Shown piece after piece: positions 42,180 to 49,216 of a stretch of 51,881 bases of DNA. Below the pieces are notes generated by a model, which searched no databases, was not told where the DNA came from, and was given only the letters and a program-made list of their open reading frames with translations. Each line of letters begins with the position of its first letter. Position 1 is the first letter of the stretch. Position numbers and translations under genes: made by a program. Source of the DNA: Haloarculaceae archaeon H-GB1-1 (GTDB taxonomy: Archaea; Halobacteriota; Halobacteria; Halobacteriales; Haloarculaceae). The stretch spans positions 1 through 51,881 of the forward strand of contig JARUKX010000027.1 of assembly GCA_029688825.1 (NCBI GenBank), written 5' to 3'.

Positions 42180-43217
42180 ATGTTCGACAGTTTCCGTACG
42201 GTTACACGACAACTCGTCGGTGGCGAGGACCACCGGACGAGCGCGGATTCGGACGACGAGATCCGAACTGACGGCGGCGTCGCGGAGTCCCGGCGACGAA
42301 CCGGGTCCAGCGGCGGCGTTCTGAAAGCCGTCAGGGATCGATTCGGCGAGGACTTCCTCGAATCGACGCCGTTCTGGTTGCCCACGTTCCTGCTGATGTC
42401 GCTGTTCGTCTACGGCAGCATCGGCTGGAACTTCCTGATTTCGTTGACTGACTTCGAGGGATTCGCACAGGAACCGGACTACTCGAATCTGGACTTCGAG
42501 ATGTACGTCCAGGCGGTCACCTCCGAGGCCGTGCAGACGGCCGTGGTGAACACCTTCGCCTTGCTGGTGGCGTTCACCGTCGTCTGTCTCGCGTTCGGGA
42601 TGGTGCTGGCGATACTCGTCGACAGGGGTATCCGGTTCGAGAACACGTTCCGCACCATCTATCTGCTGCCGATGAGCCTCTCGTTCGTCGTCACCGCGCA
42701 GTTCTGGCTGTGGATGTACAACCCCACGAACGGTATCGTCAACATGTTCTTCGGGGTGTTCGGACTCGGCCCGTACGACTTCATCGGCAATCCGAACCTC
42801 GTGCTCGCCGCGGTCATCTTCGCGCTCGTCTGGCAGTTCAGCGGCTACACGATGGTCGTCTACCTGGCGTCGCTGCGCGCGATACCGACCGAGCACTACG
42901 AGGCCGCACAGGTCGACGGCGCGAGTACCGTCAAGATGTACTGGCGTGTCATCGTCCCGCAACTGAAGAACGCGACTATCAGTGCCTCGGTCGTGCTGAT
43001 GGTGTTCGCGCTCAAGGCGTTCGACTTCCTGTACTCGCTCGTCGGGAACTTCCGCCCGCCGAACGGGTCGGACATCCTCGCCACGAAGATGGTCCGTGAA
43101 GCGTTCCAGAACCAGAACTGGGCGTACGGGTCCGCCATCGCAGTGTTGCTGTTCGCACTCGCGCTGGCGATCATCGGCCCGTACCTGTTCCACCAGTACA
43201 AGCACGATAACCTATGA
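42180..43217 (+). CDS. Sugar ABC transporter permease 1 (MalF/UgpA-like)
   Basis: 345 residues. The N-terminal 55 residues are polar and probably cytoplasmic. Six helices follow, and the coupling segment EAAQVDGASTVKMYWRVIVP contains the EAA motif that contacts the ATPase. The gene begins ten bases after the binding-protein stop and overlaps the second permease by four bases. Confidence 0.92.
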   Translation: MFDSFRTVTRQLVGGEDHRTSADSDDEIRTDGGVAESRRRTGSSGGVLKAVRDRFGEDFLESTPFWLPTFLLMSLFVYGSIGWNFLISLTDFEGFAQEPDYSNLDFEMYVQAVTSEAVQTAVVNTFALLVAFTVVCLAFGMVLAILVDRGIRFENTFRTIYLLPMSLSFVVTAQFWLWMYNPTNGIVNMFFGVFGLGPYDFIGNPNLVLAAVIFALVWQFSGYTMVVYLASLRAIPTEHYEAAQVDGASTVKMYWRVIVPQLKNATISASVVLMVFALKAFDFLYSLVGNFRPPNGSDILATKMVREAFQNQNWAYGSAIAVLLFALALAIIGPYLFHQYKHDNL

Positions 43218-44125
43218 GCACGAAGACAAACAAATCGACCGCAGACCGCCTCTTCGAGGTGGACTACTACCGCGTCGCCCTCTACGGCACGCTGGTGGTG
43301 ATGCTGGCGTTCTTCCTCGCACCCATCGAGACGGGCATCGTCACGTCGTTCAAGACGCAGACGGCGGTGGCGGAGACGCTTCCGTTCCTGCCGGCGGGCG
43401 GCGAGGGATTCACGCTCTCGAAGTGGAATACGGCTATCGACGTCCTCTCGCGGGGCCTACTCAACAGCCTGGCGTTCGCCGTCCCCGCGACGTTGCTGTC
43501 GGGATTGCTCGGCAGCATCACCGCCTACGGCCTGACGCTGGTCAACTGGCGCGGCCAGGTCGCGGTCCTGACGCTGTTCGTCGCGGGTATCTTCATCCCG
43601 TACCAGGCCGTCCTGGTCCCCCTCTCGAAGTTCTGGGGTGTGTACGTTCAGCTCGGCAAGTCACTCGGGTTCTTCTGGGCGACGACCGGCATCTCGAAGG
43701 ACTACGCGGCGCTCATCGAGCTCACCGTGACCCACGTCGCCTACGGGCTCCCGATGTGTACCATCCTGTTCCGGTCGTACTACAAGTCGATGTCCACGGA
43801 GATGATGGAGGCCGCGCGCCTCGACGGTGCGACGCTCCGGAAGATCTACCAGCGCATCGTCTTCCCGCTGTCGAAGCCGATGTTCGCGGTCGTGTTCATC
43901 TACCAGTTCACGCAGATCTGGAACGACCTGCTGTTCGCGCTCATCCTCGTGTCGAGTTCGTCCAGTCCCGCGGCACCCATCGTGCTCATCCTGTCGGGAC
44001 TCGGCTCCTCGATGGAGGGGACCGACTTCGCACTGCGGATGGCCGGCGCGTTCACCGCCGCGATTCCGACGCTCATCGTCTACATCCTCTTCGGCGACAA
44101 GTTCGCGAAGGGGGTCGCATCGTGA
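43214..44125 (+). CDS. Sugar ABC transporter permease 2 (MalG/UgpE-like)
   Basis: 303 residues with six membrane helices. The EAA coupling motif is EAARLDGATLRKIYQRIVFP. It forms the transport channel with permease 1, whose stop codon overlaps its start (ATGA). The C-terminus SLIVYILFGDKFAKGVAS-like end (here TLIVYILFGDKFAKGVAS) is the usual MalG-type tail. Confidence 0.92.
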   Translation: MSTKTNKSTADRLFEVDYYRVALYGTLVVMLAFFLAPIETGIVTSFKTQTAVAETLPFLPAGGEGFTLSKWNTAIDVLSRGLLNSLAFAVPATLLSGLLGSITAYGLTLVNWRGQVAVLTLFVAGIFIPYQAVLVPLSKFWGVYVQLGKSLGFFWATTGISKDYAALIELTVTHVAYGLPMCTILFRSYYKSMSTEMMEAARLDGATLRKIYQRIVFPLSKPMFAVVFIYQFTQIWNDLLFALILVSSSSSPAAPIVLILSGLGSSMEGTDFALRMAGAFTAAIPTLIVYILFGDKFAKGVAS

Positions 44126-44152
44126 TTCGATTCACCTTCACGGAGGTATACC

Positions 44153-45316
44153 ATGGCTGACCTGACGCTCGACAACGTACGGAAAGTGTTCGACGACGGG
44201 GGCGACGACATCGTCGCCGTCGACGACGTATCGCTAGATATCGAAGACGGGGAGTTCCTCGTCCTCGTCGGCCCGTCGGGGTGTGGCAAATCCACGACGC
44301 TGCGGATGATCGCCGGCCTCGAATCCATCACGGCCGGCGAGATTCGACTGGGCGACCGTGTCATCAACGACGTGAAATCCCAGCACCGGGACATCGCGAT
44401 GGTGTTCCAGTCGTACGCGCTGTACCCGCACATGACGGTTCGGGAGAACATGAGCTTCGGGCTGGAGGAATCGACCGACATGCCCGATTCGGATATCCAC
44501 TCTCGCGTCGAGGACGCGGGCGCGGACCTCGACATCGACGAACTCCTCGACCGGAAACCGGGCGAACTGTCCGGTGGCCAGCAACAGCGCGTGGCGCTCG
44601 GTCGCGCCATCGTCCGGGACCCGGAAGTGTTCCTGATGGACGAACCGCTGTCGAACCTGGACGCGAAGCTCCGCGCGCAGATGCGCACGGAACTGCAGCA
44701 CCTCCAGGAGGACCTCGGGGTCACGACGGTGTACGTCACCCACGACCAGACCGAGGCGATGACGATGGGCGACCGCATCGCCATCCTCGACGCCGGCGAA
44801 CTCCAGCAGGTGGGCACGCCGCTGGAGTGTTACCACCAGCCGGCCAACCAGTTCGTCGCGGGCTTCATCGGCGAACCGTCGATGAACTTCTTCGACGTCG
44901 AACGACAGGGCACGAGGCTCATCGCCGACGGCTGGGAGTCCAACACCAGCTTCAGTTACCCGCTCTCCGAGGGGACGCTGGACGAACTCGGCGATACGAC
45001 GGACCTCACGCTCGGCGTCCGGCCGGAGGACATCGAACTCCGCACCGAAGTCGAGGGCGACCACGCCTTCGAGACGGTCGTCGACGTCGTCGAACCGATG
45101 GGCAACGAGAACGCCGTGCATCTGCAGTTCGACCTCGAGGAGACCCATCCCGACACGTTCACCGCGACCGTCGGCGGAATGACGTCCATCGACGCCGGAC
45201 AGCCCGTCGTCGCCCGCTTTCCCGAGGAAACGGTCCACATCTTCGACCGTCACACTGGCGAGGCCCTGCGGAACCGCGAGCTCGATTCGGTCGAGACGCT
45301 CGAAACGACAATCTAG
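44153..45316 (+). CDS. Sugar ABC transporter ATPase (MalK/UgpC-like)
   Basis: 387 residues. Walker A GPSGCGKST, signature LSGGQQQRVALGRAI, Walker B VFLMDEPLSNLDAKLR and switch histidine TVYVTHDQTEAMTMG are complete. From about 240 a C-terminal regulatory OB-fold domain of the TOBE type follows (LGVRPEDIELRTEVEGDHAF), which in other MalK proteins responds to regulators. It begins 27 bases after permease 2, closing the operon. The hydrolytic subunit may serve several sugar transporters in the cell. Confidence 0.93.
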   Translation: MADLTLDNVRKVFDDGGDDIVAVDDVSLDIEDGEFLVLVGPSGCGKSTTLRMIAGLESITAGEIRLGDRVINDVKSQHRDIAMVFQSYALYPHMTVRENMSFGLEESTDMPDSDIHSRVEDAGADLDIDELLDRKPGELSGGQQQRVALGRAIVRDPEVFLMDEPLSNLDAKLRAQMRTELQHLQEDLGVTTVYVTHDQTEAMTMGDRIAILDAGELQQVGTPLECYHQPANQFVAGFIGEPSMNFFDVERQGTRLIADGWESNTSFSYPLSEGTLDELGDTTDLTLGVRPEDIELRTEVEGDHAFETVVDVVEPMGNENAVHLQFDLEETHPDTFTATVGGMTSIDAGQPVVARFPEETVHIFDRHTGEALRNRELDSVETLETTI

Positions 45317-45420
45317 CACTGCCGGCACACGACCGGCGACGGGTGGCCAACTGGGGGGTTGGCACCGATTCGTCTCCTTTGGACGCCAGTTCTTTTACGT
45401 CCTGTCTCGAAGCGCGGGTA

Positions 45421-45762
45421 ATGAGCGACGAGGACTTCGCGTGGCAGCTGGAATCGCGTCTGACGAGTCACGGCGTTTACGTCACGGAACTCGACGAAAT
45501 GGACGATGGCTACGACCTCACCTACGAGTCCATCGCCGCGGACGAGGGCGCGGTGCCACATCGCGAGATCGGCCGCGTCGTCAACGTCTTTCTCGACCTT
45601 CACGGCGACGACTGGCGTGGCGCGCGCATCGAGGCGACCGTCCTCGACCTCGAGGGCGAACGGAAGGGCACCTGGCACGTCGAGGCGTCGTGGCTCGGCG
45701 AACTGACCGACGACGAGATCAGCGAGGAGGAATTCAGTGCGCGCGTGCTGGATACCATATAG
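45421..45762 (+). CDS. Conserved haloarchaeal protein of unknown function
   Basis: 113 residues, acidic, with alternating helix and strand: WQLESRLTSHGVYVTELDEM, DLTYESIAADEGAVPHREIG, RVVNVFLDLHGDDWRGARIE and GTWHVEASWLGELTDDEISE. The order suggests a small alpha/beta domain. No signal peptide, membrane helix or metal-binding motif is seen. I do not recognise the family beyond its haloarchaeal character. The gene lies about 100 bases after the sugar transporter operon and converges with the DUF2071 gene. Confidence 0.7.
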   Translation: MSDEDFAWQLESRLTSHGVYVTELDEMDDGYDLTYESIAADEGAVPHREIGRVVNVFLDLHGDDWRGARIEATVLDLEGERKGTWHVEASWLGELTDDEISEEEFSARVLDTI

Positions 45763-45783
45763 CCGGCCGCCGACCAGACCTCC

Positions 45784-46491
45784 TCACAGTCGGTCCCACA
45801 CGAGACTCCGCGAGGCCCGCGTGTCGACGCCGGGGCTGTAGTAGAACGTGGGGCCGGTCTCCGGGTGGTCGAAGCCGTTCGCGGAGAACAGCGAGTTCTC
45901 GTGGACGGTCACGTCGGCCGAATAGAGCGGCCACGGATCGTGGTCGATGTTGGCGTACCGCAGTTCCCCGTGGCGACCCTCGGCGTAGTAGCGATACCGT
46001 TCCGTGAGGAACGATTCGAGTGAATCCGCGTCGGCCCGGAACTCCTCCCCTGACGGCCCGTACGTCGCGCTGAATCGCGTGTACCGGGCACCCGGATGCC
46101 GCCGCCGGCTGTCGAACGTGACCGTCTCCGAGCCCCGTTTACCCTCGACGTCGATGTCGATATCCGCGTAGTAGTACGGGAGATGGTGGAACAGGCGCGC
46201 CCCCGAGACGCCGAGGATGCCGTCTGCGTCGAGGCTGAAGAAGTATACCCCCGGCTCGCCGTCGACGGTGACGTAGGTTCGGAGGTTCAGTTCGGGAAGC
46301 GGGAGGCCGAGTCCCGGCGGGACCCACGCGGGTCGCACGTCGACGTTGGTGAACGGAACGACGGAGAGCCACGCGTCGCCCTCGTACGTGTCGACGGTCA
46401 TCGAATCGGGGAGGCGGGCCCCGACGGCCGCTGGGTCCAATGGCCAGTTCGCGAACAGCAGGTATCGCCAGCCCATCTCGATGTCGAACAT
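45784..46491 (-). CDS. YqjF/DUF2071 family protein
   Basis: 235 residues. The start FDIEMGWRYLLFANWPLDPA, the strand AWLSVVPFTNVDVRPAWVPP and PELNLRTYVTVDGEPGVYFF are typical of DUF2071. The C-terminal part has the usual LTERYRYYAEGRHGELRYAN and SADVTVHENSLFSA. Members are cytoplasmic proteins with a lipocalin-like beta barrel and no established reaction. It converges with the 113-residue protein and is downstream of, but on the same strand as, the EtfD-like gene. Confidence 0.88.
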   Translation of the reverse strand: MFDIEMGWRYLLFANWPLDPAAVGARLPDSMTVDTYEGDAWLSVVPFTNVDVRPAWVPPGLGLPLPELNLRTYVTVDGEPGVYFFSLDADGILGVSGARLFHHLPYYYADIDIDVEGKRGSETVTFDSRRRHPGARYTRFSATYGPSGEEFRADADSLESFLTERYRYYAEGRHGELRYANIDHDPWPLYSADVTVHENSLFSANGFDHPETGPTFYYSPGVDTRASRSLVWDRL

Positions 46492-46575
46492 CGTGTCGGT
46501 CTCGGGCCGACAGTTCGGACTCCACGGGTAAGGCTTTCGTGGAAACGAAAACGGAAGAATCGAACCGAAACCGCG

Positions 46576-48759
46576 TCAGTCGGCCTGACCGGTCGCCTGC
46601 GAGGTTGCTGCGGAGTCGACGCCCGGCTTGCTCTCGATGGCGTCGACGACCAGTTCGGCCACGTCGACGACCTCGATGTCGTCCTCGTAGCCGCCGGTCT
46701 TGCGACCGTCCTCGTACATCGTCATGCACATCGGACAGGCGACGACGAACTTCTCGACTGCGCTACCGGCGTCGGTGTCTTCGAGCGCTTCGCGCATGCG
46801 CTCTTCGCTGGGTTTGGACTCCTCGTCGATGTCCATCCAGAGGCCACCGCCACCGCCACCGCAACAGAAGGAGTTGTTGCGGTTGCGCGGCATCTCGGAG
46901 AGGGTGGCACCCGTGGCGCGGATGAGTTCGCGCGGGGCCTCGTACTCGTCGTTGTACCGGCCGAGGTGACACGGGTCGTGGTAGGTGACCGTGGTGTCGA
47001 GCTCGTTGCCGCGAAGGCCGAGCCTGCCCTCGGTGACCATCTCTTCGACGGCCTGGGTCCAGTGGAGGACGTCGATGTCGCCGTCGGCGTTCCACTCCTC
47101 GTCGAACTCGAAGTCCATCATCGGGTCGTCGGCGAACTCCTCGTACTCCATCTCCGGATACTCGTTCTTGAACGTGTTGTACGAGTGCGGGTCCGTGCAG
47201 ATGATCTTGTCCGGGTCGACCTCGTCGAACGTCTCGACGTGGTGGCCCGCGAGGTCGATGTAGAGGAACTCCTCGCCGAGGCGACGGATGTCGTTGCCGT
47301 CGTACTTCTCGTCCTCGAAGAGGATGCCGTACTCGACGTCGGCGTGTTCGAGGATCTTCGCGAGCGAGCGGGCGACCTTCTTGTTCCGCTCGTCGAAGCT
47401 CGGATAGTCGCCGACGTACCAGAGGTACTCGACGTCTTCCTCACGGGCGTCCGTGATGTCGAACTCCAGTTCGTCGGCCCAGTCGGCGCGTTCGTCCTGG
47501 GGGTTCCCGAAGGTGTTGCCCATGCCCATGATGTTGCCGAACGTGTCCTGGACGTTGGAGCGAACGTCGCCCTGGTCGGTGAGCTGGCGGTTCATCCGGG
47601 TGAACGACTTCAGGTGCTCGATGTCGACCGGACAGGCGTCCATGCAGGCCATGCAGGCCATGCAGGACTCCATCGTCTCGGCGTCGATGACGCTCTCGCC
47701 GCCGTCGGCGATGATGTCCATCTCCTCGGTCTCGCCGGCGTCGAGCTGATTCCGGTACTTCTTCAGGTCGAGGATGACGTTCCGCGGGTCGAGCGGTCGA
47801 CCGGACGCGTTGGCCGGACAGACGGAGGAACAGCGGCCACACTTCGTACAGGCGTCCTGGTCGAGCATCTCCTTCCAGGTGAAGTCCTCGATGTCCTCGG
47901 CGCCGGTGTCGGCGTCGAGGTCCGCGGGGACGCCCGGAAGGCGCTTGCCGGCCTTCTCGTCGCGAGCAACGATGTTGGCGTACGACGAGAGCATGTGGAA
48001 CGGCTTGCCGAACGGAATGGCGGCGATGAAGCCGAGCGCGAGCAGCGAGTGCGACCACCAGGCGACGGGGTAGACGGCCTGGGCCATCGACTCGGTCACG
48101 CCCGCGACCACCAGCACGTCGGCGATGAACCACCCGACGAAGCTCACGGTCTCGAACTCGGGGAAGCCGGTCCCGAGGATGCGCAGACCCTCGGTGACGT
48201 AGCCACCGACGCCCAGCAGGAAGAGCGCCCAGATGAACAGGTCGTCCTCGACGCTGGTGTGGCGGCCCCAGAGTCGCCACTTCCGCGCGGCGTAGCGCCG
48301 ATAGAGGGCGACGCCGATGCCGACGACGAACAGCAGCCCCATCGCGTCCATCACCAGCGAGAAAGCCAGATAGAAGTCACCGACGAAGAACGACTGCTTG
48401 TTCCCCAGCAGCCCGGTGATCTTCCGATAGATGTCGAGGTCGATAGCCAGGATGGTAGTCCCGATGAGCAGCGTGAGGAAGCCCCACATGATGAACGTGT
48501 GCATGAGTCCGCCCGCAGTGTCGCGGTCGAAGAGCTTCCTGTTCGAGAAAACGATACCAGCGGCGGTCACGATGCGTTTCGGGAGATCGTCGATCCTGTC
48601 GAACCAGTCCTCCTGTCCGGTCGTGTAGCGCTTGACGTTCTTGTACGCGCCATACGCGAACACGAAACTGGCCAGGATGACGAGGTAGTAGAACGCTACC
48701 TCGCCGATGTGCCCGATGCGCCAGAGTGTCGGTCTAGTGATTATTCCTTCGGCGACCAT
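46576..48759 (-). CDS. Membrane-bound HdrD/EtfD-like iron-sulfur oxidoreductase
   Basis: 727 residues from the ATG at 48759; a GTG at 48828 is less likely because a TATA box read as GTTTTATGG lies 26-33 bases before 48759. Domain order: N-terminal five-helix haem b domain (NarI-like, about 10-260), two 4Fe-4S motifs (CTKCGRCSSVCP 304-315 and CMACMACMDACP 366-377), then two CCG domains. The second CCG domain has its cysteines (PCHLGRY, SFCCGGGG, ACPMCMT). The first has lost all of them: Asp451, Tyr486-Asp487, Asp523 and Ser526 occupy the five positions, with normal spacing. By family, such proteins pass electrons from ETF to menaquinone. The divergent neighbour encodes an ETF-type dehydrogenase. 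Confidence 0.85.
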   Translation of the reverse strand: MVAEGIITRPTLWRIGHIGEVAFYYLVILASFVFAYGAYKNVKRYTTGQEDWFDRIDDLPKRIVTAAGIVFSNRKLFDRDTAGGLMHTFIMWGFLTLLIGTTILAIDLDIYRKITGLLGNKQSFFVGDFYLAFSLVMDAMGLLFVVGIGVALYRRYAARKWRLWGRHTSVEDDLFIWALFLLGVGGYVTEGLRILGTGFPEFETVSFVGWFIADVLVVAGVTESMAQAVYPVAWWSHSLLALGFIAAIPFGKPFHMLSSYANIVARDEKAGKRLPGVPADLDADTGAEDIEDFTWKEMLDQDACTKCGRCSSVCPANASGRPLDPRNVILDLKKYRNQLDAGETEEMDIIADGGESVIDAETMESCMACMACMDACPVDIEHLKSFTRMNRQLTDQGDVRSNVQDTFGNIMGMGNTFGNPQDERADWADELEFDITDAREEDVEYLWYVGDYPSFDERNKKVARSLAKILEHADVEYGILFEDEKYDGNDIRRLGEEFLYIDLAGHHVETFDEVDPDKIICTDPHSYNTFKNEYPEMEYEEFADDPMMDFEFDEEWNADGDIDVLHWTQAVEEMVTEGRLGLRGNELDTTVTYHDPCHLGRYNDEYEAPRELIRATGATLSEMPRNRNNSFCCGGGGGGLWMDIDEESKPSEERMREALEDTDAGSAVEKFVVACPMCMTMYEDGRKTGGYEDDIEVVDVAELVVDAIESKPGVDSAATSQATGQAD

Positions 48760-48770
48760 CACGGTAGTTA

Positions 48771-48794
48771 ATTCGCGAATCTCGCCATAAAACT
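48771..48794 (-). promoter_or_regulatory. Promoter of the EtfD-like gene with palindrome ATTCGCGAAT
   Basis: On the minus strand a TATA-like GTTTTATGG (about 48794-48786) is followed by the perfect palindrome ATTCGCGAAT (48780-48771), ending 11 bases before the ATG. The position between TATA box and start suits a repressor site. Confidence 0.5.
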
Positions 48795-48829
48795 TGGTAC
48801 GTTTCACTTCGGTGCGTTCGGCGGGCACT

Positions 48830-49040
48830 CGGTTTTCGGCGTAGATAATGACCGTTTCGCCAAACTTGCGGCAGAATTGTCCTGTTGAACCGAGCCGGAC
48901 GTGATATCGAGACGTGTCAAATTGTTAAATGCTTGTGGAGTGCGGTTCGCTTTAGGCCTCGCTTGACGGACAGAACTCTCCGGTCGCCGCCGACTCTCAG
49001 CGACTCCCCGGCCACGGAATCGGAGGGATTCATTCCGCTG
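48830..49040. promoter_or_regulatory. Intergenic region with inverted repeat upstream of the GcvT-fusion promoter
   Basis: No gene is seen. CGGAAT (49015-49020) and ATTCCG (49032-49037) form an inverted repeat with an 11-base spacer that ends four bases before the TATA box at 49041. This is a typical place for an activator dyad. A further TATA-like GTTAAATG (about 48923-48930) on the plus strand could start a longer leader. Confidence 0.45.
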
Positions 49041-49080
49041 TATAAAAGGGGGTTCAATGCTGAGGGTGTGGTTAATTATC
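49041..49080 (+). promoter_or_regulatory. Promoter(s) of the GcvT-fusion gene
   Basis: TATAAAAG (49041-49048) predicts transcription from about 49070, and GTTAATTATC (49071-49080) from about 49101. Either gives a leader of about 80-110 bases before the small reading frame at 49181. This stands out in a window where most transcripts appear leaderless. Confidence 0.55.
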
Positions 49081-49100
49081 ATTGGGAATCTCAGACAGTA

Positions 49101-49180
49101 GACGCATGGGGTTAGGTGCCACTAACCCGGAACCACACGCGTGTGAGACTACGGCATGCGGTGCAACAGGAGAGCTTACA
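49101..49180 (+). promoter_or_regulatory. Structured 5' leader of the GcvT-fusion gene
   Basis: GGGTTAG (49109-49115) pairs with CTAACCC (49122-49128) around a six-base loop, and CACACGCGTGTG (49134-49145) is self-complementary. Then come GCATGC and a Shine-Dalgarno-like AGGAG (49168-49172). It does not match any riboswitch I can recall, including the glycine one. Confidence 0.5.
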
Positions 49181-49216
49181 ATGGACGAAATGGAAACCGA
49201 GGTTGACTATCGATGA
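49181..49216 (+). CDS. 11-residue leader reading frame overlapping the GcvT-fusion start
   Basis: The frame encodes MDEMETEVDYR. A good Shine-Dalgarno sequence (AGGAG at 49168-49172) lies eight bases before its ATG. Its TGA overlaps the ATG of the main gene (ATGA at 49213-49216), the same arrangement that couples genes in operons of this window. The main ATG has no Shine-Dalgarno of its own nearby, so its translation probably depends on ribosomes finishing this peptide. Confidence 0.5.
   Translation: MDEMETEVDYR

Noticed and set aside
46096-48771. A plus-strand open frame of 891 codons opposite the EtfD-like and DUF2071 genes
   Set aside because: Long antisense frames are common in GC-rich haloarchaeal DNA. 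The translation is low-complexity (Val/Asp/Arg-rich) with no domain, and it lies opposite well-supported genes.
49070-49180. A glycine or tetrahydrofolate riboswitch in front of the GcvT fusion
   Set aside because: The conserved cores of these classes are not present as far as I can match by eye. The region is reported only as a structured leader.
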